DNA of 13,779 nucleotides. Source: an uncultured Clostridia bacterium (lineage in GTDB: Bacteria; Bacillota_I; Bacilli_A; RF39; UBA660). The notes beneath the pieces were generated by a model. It was not told the DNA's origin. It saw only the letters and a program-made list of their open reading frames with translations, and ran no database searches. Both the position numbers and the translations under genes were made by a program. Below, piece after piece: positions 7,655-13,779 of the stretch. Location of the stretch: positions 1 to 13,779 of the forward strand of contig CANORX010000011.1 in assembly GCA_947569225.1 (NCBI GenBank), in the 5' to 3' direction. Positions within the stretch are counted from its first letter, which is position 1, and every line of letters begins with the position of its first letter.

Positions 7655-7890
7655 TCTAACATTAAGTTATTGTATGAATTAATAATTGATTTTTGTTGCT
7701 CATCAGAAAGCAATTCTAAGGCTTCTAGTGCTTGAATCAAAATTTGTCCTTGTGTTAGCTTGCACCAATTTTTTTCGTTCAATGGGAAGCCTAATTCTGC
7801 TATTCTCACCTGTTTTTCAGCCATGTTTGCAATGCGTAATTGCATCTCTTTAGATAGCTGTTTTGGATTATTAATATAACCTCTTATCAT
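7651..7890 (-). CDS. Small hypothetical protein (79 residues)
   Basis: The ATG at 7890 lies 9 nt after the upstream stop, and the TGA overlaps the next ATG. The protein is charged and helical, with no signal peptide or membrane span; residues 14-34 (KEMQLRIANMAEKQVRIAELG) and 47-70 form amphipathic helices joined by a PLNEKNWCKLT segment. I recognise no family. The codon choice differs from its neighbours (Leu codons TTG, CTA and CTT, plus CAG, GTG, GCC and CGC), and base composition is about 36% GC over 7681-7860, above the surrounding late genes. Both overlaps with neighbours support it as a real gene. It could be a small assembly factor or a recently acquired gene. Confidence 0.65.
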   Translation of the reverse strand: MIRGYINNPKQLSKEMQLRIANMAEKQVRIAELGFPLNEKNWCKLTQGQILIQALEALELLSDEQQKSIINSYNNLMLE

Positions 7891-7899
7891 AATATTATC

Positions 7900-8433
7900 T
7901 TATTTAAAAGCCTTATTAATAATATATGCAGTATAATCACTAACTCTAATATCAACACGTTTATTAAACGCAAGAATACGTTGATTAGAATCAAGATGTT
8001 TATTATAAATTATATTAATAATATCGCCATATATATCTTCTTTCCATTCTTCTCTCATATAATGACTAAGATAATCTTCATCTCCACGATACATATTAAG
8101 TTTAGAATAAGCATCGTAATAAACGCTATTAACTAAGTGTCGAGCATTATATTCGATTTGGTCACGGTTACTATCAACATTATTAGTAATAATAGTAGAA
8201 GCAACAAATTTAGCACATTCTGAAGCTGCATTAACCATAGCAATAGAAACTACAGCTTTAGACTTTTCTCTATCTTTATCAATAATATCTTTAGTAACTA
8301 TATTAAGAAGTTTGGCAATATCATCAAGAGGGTCTTTTTTGTTATTATCAATTATTTTATTAATAATAAGATAAATAACAATAACAATACCGGGAACTAG
8401 ACCTTGTTCAAAAGCATTTTGTATTAATTCCAT
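7900..8433 (-). CDS. Single-pass membrane protein, holin-like topology
   Basis: The protein has 177 residues from the ATG at 8433. An upstream TTG (8487) would add 18 residues but lies within the 52-nt hairpin at 8448-8499, so I reject it. Residues 1-9 form a short amphipathic start (MELIQNAFEQG), then about 10-29 are a membrane span (LVPGIVIVIYLIINKII), followed by a charged cytoplasmic-looking stretch (DNNKKDPLDD). A short N-terminus with 'QG' before one membrane span recalls BhlA/UviB-type holin-like proteins, but those are about 70 residues and this has a long helical C-terminal domain of some 145 residues. A role in lysis is possible; membrane-associated assembly or superinfection exclusion are alternatives. 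It is the first gene after the putative terminator. Confidence 0.65.
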   Translation of the reverse strand: MELIQNAFEQGLVPGIVIVIYLIINKIIDNNKKDPLDDIAKLLNIVTKDIIDKDREKSKAVVSIAMVNAASECAKFVASTIITNNVDSNRDQIEYNARHLVNSVYYDAYSKLNMYRGDEDYLSHYMREEWKEDIYGDIINIIYNKHLDSNQRILAFNKRVDIRVSDYTAYIINKAFK

Positions 8434-8447
8434 TTTTATGAATACGA

Positions 8448-8499
8448 AAATAGGGACTATCAGTATTAACACTAATGCTAACACCAATAGCCCCTATTT
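8448..8499 (-). terminator. 52-nt two-stage hairpin after the head gene block
   Basis: On the transcript strand AAATAGGGGCTAT pairs with ATAGTCCCTATTT (13 bp, one G-U), then after a TG/TG mismatch GTGTTA pairs with TAATAC (6 bp, one G-U), closing on a 10-nt loop. The stem runs into TTTTCGTATTC. Both imperfect positions are G-U pairs on the transcribed strand but A-C mismatches on the other, which supports a structure acting in minus-strand RNA. It lies 45 nt after the stop of the 287-residue gene and 14 nt before the next start. An intrinsic terminator or attenuator that sets head-gene output apart from downstream genes is the likely reading; the short U-run suggests leakiness. Confidence 0.6.
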
Positions 8500-8530
8500 G
8501 ATTAATATTACCTAATATTTACCTAATCAA
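8498..8530 (-). promoter_or_regulatory. Tandem 9-bp repeats inside an inverted repeat
   Basis: The plus strand has TTACCTAAT at 8508-8516 and again at 8519-8527, offset by 11 bp, about one helical turn. These are bracketed by the 7-bp inverted repeat TTGATTA (8498-8504) and TAATCAA (8524-8530). The site lies between the stop of the 287-residue gene and the 52-nt hairpin. This could be an operator or promoter element for the downstream genes, or simply AT-rich sequence; no consensus promoter is clear. Confidence 0.3.
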
Positions 8531-8543
8531 GTCGGGTAGTAGG

Positions 8544-9407
8544 TTATGCTTTTTCTTCAGTAGCAATAGCTTTAAGGATAGTTTCAACAGTTGCAATAGC
8601 AGCAGCTCCAGTAGGGAACGCAATCTGTACAATCTGATGAACAACTTCATCTCTAGTTTTCATTTCACGTGGAACAGCAAAACGAAGAGTAAAGATAGTA
8701 TATCCAGCATCTGCACTGTCAGGTTGTTTTAAAGGATTAATAGGATATGCAGGATACAGTTCAGTATAAGTATCACGGTAAGTATATTCAATACCTGCAT
8801 CAGCAGCAGCCTTATTAGCTAAATCAATAATATAAGCAGCGTCACCATAAGCAGGTAAACCGTGAGTTGTAACTGTGACTGCAATACCAGCTAATTCATC
8901 AGCACCAAGAATTTCATAATCAACACCTTTAGACTCAGCAGTTAAAGTGATTTTAGCATCAGCAACAACTGCTTTAATACCATGTCCAATAGTATTATTA
9001 TTAATTTGGTTAGCTAATTTCTTTGCTACATCATTAGCAGTAGGATTAAGACCAGTATGAATGGTAGCAGTCCAACGATTACGTTCATTGAACTTTAATC
9101 CTTTTTTCACAACCATGATAGAATAATCAGAATAAGCATTTACATTTCCGATAGTAAGATTAGCAGAGAAAGTAGTAGCAGCTTGATAAACACCTTTAAC
9201 AAAAGTAAGATGTTTCTTATAAGCTGGAAGAACTACTGGACCATTTGCTTCACGACCAAGATTAATGTAAAACTTATCGGTAATCTTAGTACCGTCAGCG
9301 TCAATAGTTTCCTTGCCATCAGCAAGATAAGTAAAAGCAACCGCTCCAGCAGCAAGAGGTAAGCTCGCTCCATAAGCGACATTGCCCGCTAACAAAAACT
9401 GTCTCAT
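8544..9407 (-). CDS. Putative auxiliary capsid or other abundant virion protein
   Basis: The protein has 287 residues; the ATG at 9407 follows an A/T-rich leader without Shine-Dalgarno sequence. It is rich in Ala, Val, Thr and Gly. The start (MRQFLLAGNVAYGASLPLAAGAVAF) is hydrophobic but has no clear signal peptidase site and is more likely structural. Residues about 110-165 (WTATIHTGLNPTANDVAKKLANQIN...AKITLTAESKGVDYEI) have the alternating helix-strand look of phage capsid-decoration or tail-tube domains. It is the fourth gene after the major capsid gene; in crAss-like phages an auxiliary capsid protein is encoded at about this distance downstream, so that is my first guess. Comparatively GC-rich, regular codon use and the following hairpin fit a highly expressed protein. 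Tail-tube or neck protein remain possible. Confidence 0.65.
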   Translation of the reverse strand: MRQFLLAGNVAYGASLPLAAGAVAFTYLADGKETIDADGTKITDKFYINLGREANGPVVLPAYKKHLTFVKGVYQAATTFSANLTIGNVNAYSDYSIMVVKKGLKFNERNRWTATIHTGLNPTANDVAKKLANQINNNTIGHGIKAVVADAKITLTAESKGVDYEILGADELAGIAVTVTTHGLPAYGDAAYIIDLANKAAADAGIEYTYRDTYTELYPAYPINPLKQPDSADAGYTIFTLRFAVPREMKTRDEVVHQIVQIAFPTGAAAIATVETILKAIATEEKA

Positions 9408-9426
9408 TTTTAATTTAATTTAGAGT

Positions 9427-10125
9427 TTAACTTTGTTTATCAGCTCCATTAGAAGTAGCACCAATACTAGCAAGATAAATCTGTACTGCACGCATAACTA
9501 TTTCCATATGTAAATAAGGAGGTAAATCACAATTAACCCAATCTTCTTTTCTATCTTCATCAAACTTAACTTTAGCAGGTTCTTTGATATAAAGATATTT
9601 AACTAATTGAGGTTTAACTGTATTATTACGCCCAGTATATATATCAACATTGATACCAGATTCATCTCCAAATATAGTAACTATCGGAGCATCTTTCGCA
9701 GCACGATTACAAAAATCTCTTAGCGTTTGACCTAAATCTTCAGCTTCAATAATTCTGCAATCATAAATTGTCTTGCCATTATAACTAACTTGAAAGCCTG
9801 TATATAGCATTATTCCGTCGCTATCAATATTAATTTTATAAGGGTCAACTTCTGTTCCATTACCTGTAATATCTCCGCCGTTAACAGTACCCGCTGTGTA
9901 TAAAGTTCTAAGAGCATTAACAGGACTAATAGAAGCATTTTGTCGAGCAACCTTATCATTATAAGGAACAGGTCCGACATTTTCTACTATTACATTTCTA
10001 GCTTTTTCAATTATAGCAGCATTAAGACAAATATCTATATCTTCCATGAGAATAGCACGAACGGTCTGCATACCCATCTGTTGTGCCAGTTCTCTGAACG
10101 TCACGTGCATCTCCCCAATGTTCAT
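9427..10125 (-). CDS. Virion neck or head-associated protein, unassigned
   Basis: The protein has 232 residues. The ATG at 10125 begins 2 nt after the TGA of the preceding gene; an upstream TTG overlaps that stop and is less likely, and an ATG at 10110 is also possible. Residues 8-55 are helical (TFRELAQQMGMQTVRAILMEDIDICLNAAIIEKARNVI), followed by mixed alpha/beta including DPYKINIDSDGIMLYTGFQV and IVTIFGDESGINVDIYTGR, and a C-terminal helix (LHMEIVMRAVQIYLASIG). I recognise no named family. Position between the capsid gene and the possible auxiliary capsid gene suggests a neck (ring) or head-completion protein. The first 85 bases of the gene are about 49% GC, well above the rest. Confidence 0.7.
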   Translation of the reverse strand: MNIGEMHVTFRELAQQMGMQTVRAILMEDIDICLNAAIIEKARNVIVENVGPVPYNDKVARQNASISPVNALRTLYTAGTVNGGDITGNGTEVDPYKINIDSDGIMLYTGFQVSYNGKTIYDCRIIEAEDLGQTLRDFCNRAAKDAPIVTIFGDESGINVDIYTGRNNTVKPQLVKYLYIKEPAKVKFDEDRKEDWVNCDLPPYLHMEIVMRAVQIYLASIGATSNGADKQS

Positions 10126-10127
10126 AA

Positions 10128-11285
10128 TCAAATGTTTTTAAGTTTATTTTTATAAGCACTAACAAGAGCACTATTGGTAGGATTCTTAAACCATATAACA
10201 GCTTCTTTAACATTAGCACCAATGAACTCACCATCAGGAGTAGTAATATTCTGATTATGAATTGCTCTGATAAATTCTCCACGAGAAATAAGAACCTCAA
10301 TTAAAGATTTAATAGTAATATCTTTATCATTGCAAAGTTTATTAAACTTAGCAGGTTCATTTGTACTAAATTTATCAAGATGAGTTTGTTTATCGACAGT
10401 ATCCATAGCCATACCGTTAGGAATATTAATATTATTGGCAACACAGTATTGAATAAATACAGCATCAAACAAATCACTATTCGTGAGAAGTTTAACATAA
10501 TTGCCTTTAGCAGAATTAATTTCCTGACGATGTTTAGCAAGACGCTCAGCTTCTCTTTGGTCATCTTTAAAATAAAATCTAATAGATGGGTCAGAATTAA
10601 TAAGAGCAATATCTTTAGCTACATCTTTATATAATAAACAATGACGATAAATTAGATAATCATCAAGAACAATAGGATAACCATATTTATACTTTTCACT
10701 TTCAAGAAGATTTAACTTAGTAATTTTAGCTTCAAGAGCTTCTCTAAGTTCTTTAATTCCTTTACGGTCACTATTCATATAAGCAGTTTCAATAGCTTCT
10801 TCTTCAGCTCTAAAACGAAGATAATCTCGTTTACGATTCCAAAAGAAAGAAATATCAAAAGTCTTACCTAGTTCATCAATTGAAACACTAATATTATTAA
10901 GATAAGCCTTAACCCGTGAAATAAAGTTTTCATTATTAGGAGCAAGACCAATTAAAGCAGGAAAATAAGATTCAATCTCACCTTTATTAGAAGAAAGAGT
11001 ACGAGAACTACGAACACAACTACCAATCTTATCCATTCGTTTAGGTAATGTTTTATCATTAACTCTACGATATAATGAATAATTAGTAACTAAATTAATA
11101 GTAATAGTTCGTTTTTCAGTATAAGGTTCATCAAGACTTTCATCTCTAAATCCTACTGTATTAGCAGGCTGTTTATCTACTCCATCCTCTACGGGGGGTA
11201 TAACCTGTTTATCTGTATTTATATTAGAAGCAGCAGGAGTATTTTCTCCTGCTTTATTAGCTTCATTTACTTTGTTAAAATCCAT
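10128..11285 (-). CDS. Virion-associated protein downstream of the major capsid gene
   Basis: The protein has 385 residues; the ATG at 11285 follows the capsid stop by 25 nt. Residues 1-55 are polar and probably disordered (Asn, Asp, Glu and Pro-rich), containing the peptide VIPPVEDGVDK that is encoded across copy C of the GC-rich motif. Residues about 60-75 are a beta strand (ITINLVTNYSLYRRV). Residues about 115-385 are mostly helical, with charged helices 157-200 (RFRAEEEAIETAY, ELREALEAKITKLNLLESEK) and 241-260. There is no membrane span or catalytic motif. I cannot name a family. Its place directly after the capsid gene, in all likelihood in one transcript, suggests a head-associated or internal virion protein. 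Confidence 0.7.
   Translation of the reverse strand: MDFNKVNEANKAGENTPAASNINTDKQVIPPVEDGVDKQPANTVGFRDESLDEPYTEKRTITINLVTNYSLYRRVNDKTLPKRMDKIGSCVRSSRTLSSNKGEIESYFPALIGLAPNNENFISRVKAYLNNISVSIDELGKTFDISFFWNRKRDYLRFRAEEEAIETAYMNSDRKGIKELREALEAKITKLNLLESEKYKYGYPIVLDDYLIYRHCLLYKDVAKDIALINSDPSIRFYFKDDQREAERLAKHRQEINSAKGNYVKLLTNSDLFDAVFIQYCVANNINIPNGMAMDTVDKQTHLDKFSTNEPAKFNKLCNDKDITIKSLIEVLISRGEFIRAIHNQNITTPDGEFIGANVKEAVIWFKNPTNSALVSAYKNKLKNI
11181..11199 (+). repeat. GC-rich dispersed motif, copy C (intragenic, inverted)
   Basis: TCCATCCTCTACGGGGGGT is the exact inverted copy of 7097-7115, about 4.1 kb away. Extended to 11205 it also matches copy A (881-904) at 21 of 24 positions, including the GGTTATA flank. 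It sits in the disordered N-terminal part of the 385-residue protein (about residues 28-35), where extra residues would be tolerated. Confidence 0.6.
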
Positions 11286-11310
11286 ATCTTAAATAGCTTC
11301 TTTTAAATGA

Positions 11311-12783
11311 TTATAATACACATTTCAATAAGAACATCTTAGTGGTATTATCTACCTGCAAACCAATAGAGCCTTTAACTTCATAACGAGCCATATCAAT
11401 TTCAGTAGCTGCATGATTAGTATTAGGCAATCCCCAGCAAGCAGGAATATCAGTCATACCTTCGATAACTTTAGCTTTATAAGCCTGTCCTTTTTGACGT
11501 ACTATACGAACATTCTGATTACCTTTATAATTACTCATATCAATCAAAGCAGCTTGATGAGAAGTAATAGGCAAACCGGTAGTAGGATGAATCATACCAT
11601 TTTGCTTAGCAGCTTCAGCATCAGTACCCTTATCGAAATAAGCATTATGAATAACAGTAATAGTATATCCATCTGGAGTTTTATACTTATTAAAGTAACG
11701 TCCATAAGAAAGACCATCACCATTATCTTGAATCATCTTTTCACCAAGAGGTGTAATAAATCCGTTTTCTTTAGCATCAGTTCTGATAGCCATTTCAAAG
11801 TCACGAATAAATCCTTTACCTCCCATAAGAGCTACATTCTTATCACCATCCTGAGTATCACGGTCAAGAACATCACCGATTGTACGTTCAAGTTTATTAA
11901 CAGTCAGAACTTCACCATAAGTATCGTAGTTAGATTCACGACAAATTTCTAACATACCAGCAGTACGAGGAATAGGTTTACCATTATCATGGTCTTTCAA
12001 AGGAATAGTACCATCAGGTAAACGATTATATTCAGACTTCCACAAACGTTCTTCGTTCATTACTCTCATGTGCAAGTTGAACTGTCGCATCTCTTCGTTA
12101 ATCCAAAGATTAGAAGTACCACCATTATCATTTTGGAATTGATATTGAGTAACAACATTAGCAAGATTACCAGCTATTTCTTTAGAATAACGATAAAACT
12201 CAAGTTGAGAAGTCATTCCAGCAGGCCCCATAGTATTGCTTCTGTTACCTTTAGAATAAGATTCAGAAACAGTAGGAGCACTCATTGCCCAATACATACC
12301 TTTAGCCAACCATTGAGGATCAACATAAGCATCAGGATTAGGAGAAGTAAGTTTCAAAAGATAAGCATAACCATAAGCAGATTCACCTAAGTCTTTCTGA
12401 ATACGAACTTGAGTAACACCATCAGGAGCAGTAAGACCATGTTGTTCAATAAACCAATGAGTAGAGAAATGAACTTCAAATTCACTACCATTTTGACCGG
12501 GTTTAGTAACAGCAGTATTAAAGTAAGTTACAAAGTCTGTAAACTTCATACGACCCATAGTTTTCCAAGTCCATTGTACAGTAGCAACATCTTTAATACC
12601 ACGACTACCTTGACCTTCAGTAATAAAACTTAAAGGAAAACGGTCATCATCCATACCATAATTATAAGTCAGAAAACTATTAATTTCTTCTGGCTTTTGA
12701 AGCTGAAGATAAGCAATTGATTCTTCATTAGAATAACCTCTATCTTCATAACGAGTTTGTCCAATAACACGTAATGTTTTCAT
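11311..12783 (-). CDS. Major capsid protein (crAss-like, HK97 fold expected)
   Basis: The protein has 490 residues, matching the usual length of crAss-like major capsid proteins. The ATG at 12783 lies 19 nt after the upstream stop behind an A/T-rich leader. Recognisable crAss-type stretches are the N-terminus (MKTLRVIGQTRYEDRG), WTWKTMGRMKFTDFV near residue 70, SNLWINEEMRQFNLHMRVMNEERLW in the middle, and the C-terminal part SHQAALIDMSNYKGNQNVR, then EIDMARYEVKGSIG. It should form the icosahedral head lattice. Recognition is from memory of the family, not a search. Codon use is slightly more GC-rich and regular than the fibre genes, as expected for an abundant protein. No delta-domain processing site can be identified from sequence alone. 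Confidence 0.85.
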   Translation of the reverse strand: MKTLRVIGQTRYEDRGYSNEESIAYLQLQKPEEINSFLTYNYGMDDDRFPLSFITEGQGSRGIKDVATVQWTWKTMGRMKFTDFVTYFNTAVTKPGQNGSEFEVHFSTHWFIEQHGLTAPDGVTQVRIQKDLGESAYGYAYLLKLTSPNPDAYVDPQWLAKGMYWAMSAPTVSESYSKGNRSNTMGPAGMTSQLEFYRYSKEIAGNLANVVTQYQFQNDNGGTSNLWINEEMRQFNLHMRVMNEERLWKSEYNRLPDGTIPLKDHDNGKPIPRTAGMLEICRESNYDTYGEVLTVNKLERTIGDVLDRDTQDGDKNVALMGGKGFIRDFEMAIRTDAKENGFITPLGEKMIQDNGDGLSYGRYFNKYKTPDGYTITVIHNAYFDKGTDAEAAKQNGMIHPTTGLPITSHQAALIDMSNYKGNQNVRIVRQKGQAYKAKVIEGMTDIPACWGLPNTNHAATEIDMARYEVKGSIGLQVDNTTKMFLLKCVL

Positions 12784-12802
12784 CTACAAATTTACTATTA
12801 TA

Positions 12803-13779
12803 TTAATAACCAAAACGCTCATCTTTTAGAACGTCTTTTTTACTGTCAGGTTTAGTTATTTTAATAGCTCCTTTTGTAGATTTACGTTGACTAGCAGTAA
12901 GTTTCAACTTTTTAGCTTCTTTATCAGAAACAGCCATTTCTATCAAACTATCATAACCTTTACCTGTATATTTAAGCCAAGCCTTAAGCAGTTCTTCATC
13001 GCGTCTTTCAGCAGGAGATAACTTCATTAAATCATTTTCATAACGAGAAAGTCCTTTATCATCAACTTGATAAACATAATTGAAGAAATCTTCAGGAGTA
13101 GTAGAAATTTGTTTTCCATTACGTTCAATAATAACAGTTTCAGGAATACGATAACCAGCAATTTGTCGTTTATCAATACATTCTTTAACTCCATTCCAAA
13201 ATTCCACAAGTTGTTTCTCTTCTTCTGCTTTAACTCGCATAGCTTCTTTAGCATTAGCTTCACGCATTTCGTTATCAGCTTTCTGAAGAGCTTCAAGTTC
13301 TTCTTTAGCAACATTGAAAAGTTCATTACTATCTTTAAGATATTGAATATACTTATCAACATTACCACGACGATTAAATTCCTTAAACGCCTCACGAACA
13401 ATAGCTTCTTGTTGACTTACATTATTTTCATCTACTTCAATACCGCTTCTATCTCGAAGTTCACCAAAGCCTTCAAATGAATTACCATTTGCAACATAAT
13501 AATTAAGAAAATCACCAACGATAGGATAATCTTCAAATAACTTATTAACACCAGCTTTAGCAAATTCGTCACGTTTTAAATCAATAACGGATTGAATATA
13601 ACTTGCAACTCCTTGAGGAGTATTATCAAAAGCAACTGGTTTACCATCTTCTGAAGTAACAGAAACACCTACAAGTTCTTGAATTGATTTAACATCAATA
13701 GTATTTTCTTCTTTAGTATCTTCTACTTCAAATTCTTTAAGATAAGCAGCAACTTCGTTTTTAGCTTTAAAGATATTAC
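12803..13779 (-). CDS. Partial protein upstream of the capsid gene, candidate scaffold or head-assembly protein
   Basis: The frame is open from the right edge to the TAA at 12803, giving 324 residues of the C-terminal part; the start is outside the window. An internal Met at 13267 has no special start context and the same frame continues well upstream, so the gene is longer than any ORF starting there. The visible protein is acidic and helical, with a coiled-coil-like stretch at about 13330-13190 (EELEALQKADNEMREANAKE, then KAEEEKQ) and a basic tail (KSTKGAIKITKPDSKKDV) ending KDERFGY. A helical, highly charged protein directly before the major capsid gene with a basic C-terminus is the classic profile of a scaffold, but no family match can be made here; an internal cargo protein is an alternative. 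Confidence 0.75.
   Translation of the reverse strand, partial: NIFKAKNEVAAYLKEFEVEDTKEENTIDVKSIQELVGVSVTSEDGKPVAFDNTPQGVASYIQSVIDLKRDEFAKAGVNKLFEDYPIVGDFLNYYVANGNSFEGFGELRDRSGIEVDENNVSQQEAIVREAFKEFNRRGNVDKYIQYLKDSNELFNVAKEELEALQKADNEMREANAKEAMRVKAEEEKQLVEFWNGVKECIDKRQIAGYRIPETVIIERNGKQISTTPEDFFNYVYQVDDKGLSRYENDLMKLSPAERRDEELLKAWLKYTGKGYDSLIEMAVSDKEAKKLKLTASQRKSTKGAIKITKPDSKKDVLKDERFGY

Noticed and set aside
8434..8487. TTG start giving an 18-residue extension to the membrane protein
   Set aside because: The extension is encoded by the 3' part of the 52-nt hairpin; the ATG at 8433 gives a normal protein with a single span.
10022..10609. Minus-strand frames at 10022-10300 and 10301-10609
   Set aside because: They overlap the 385- and 232-residue genes in another frame and have low-complexity Leu/Ile composition typical of frame shadows.
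12784..12820. TTTG and TAAATTTG upstream of the capsid gene, resembling the Bacteroides -33/-7 promoter
   Set aside because: Spacing is short and the transcription start would fall at or inside the start codon; such AT-rich matches are expected by chance.

Overview
The window looks like the virion-structure module of a crAss-like bacteriophage (order Crassvirales, hosts in the Bacteroidota). The evidence is an AT-rich genome with every supported gene on the minus strand, a 490-residue protein that reads as a crAss-type major capsid protein, a gene carrying repeated BACON-like domains, and start codons preceded by A/T-rich leaders with no Shine-Dalgarno sequence, as is usual for phages of Bacteroidota. 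All eleven genes are co-directional and tightly packed. No tRNA, integrase, polymerase, reverse transcriptase or CRISPR array was seen.

Transcription runs from high to low coordinates. The head region comes first (13779 down to 8544): a partial protein just upstream of the capsid gene that could be a scaffold, the major capsid protein, two unassigned head or neck proteins, and an Ala-rich 287-residue protein that may be an auxiliary capsid protein. This block ends in a structured 110-nt gap holding a 52-nt hairpin that I read as a terminator or attenuator. A short accessory block follows (8433 to 7127): a single-membrane-span protein with holin-like topology, a 79-residue protein with codon use unlike its neighbours, and a cysteine-containing 175-residue protein.

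The rest (7063 to 1) is a host-recognition block of four consecutive fibre or adhesin-like genes: an 869-residue tail-collar fibre, a 696-residue fibre with about twelve 25-residue repeats, a smaller fibre-associated protein, and a BACON-repeat protein that runs off the left edge. These probably assemble on the tail or capsid and bind surface glycans.

The oddest signal is a GC-rich motif of about 19-28 bp in three places (881-904, 7097-7115, 11181-11199). Two copies are an exact 19-bp match in opposite orientations, one between genes and one inside a gene. Its position ignores reading frame, so it is probably a DNA- or RNA-level element. Also notable are a block of about 49% GC inside the BACON gene and a second one at the start of a head gene, both in a background near 25-30% GC.
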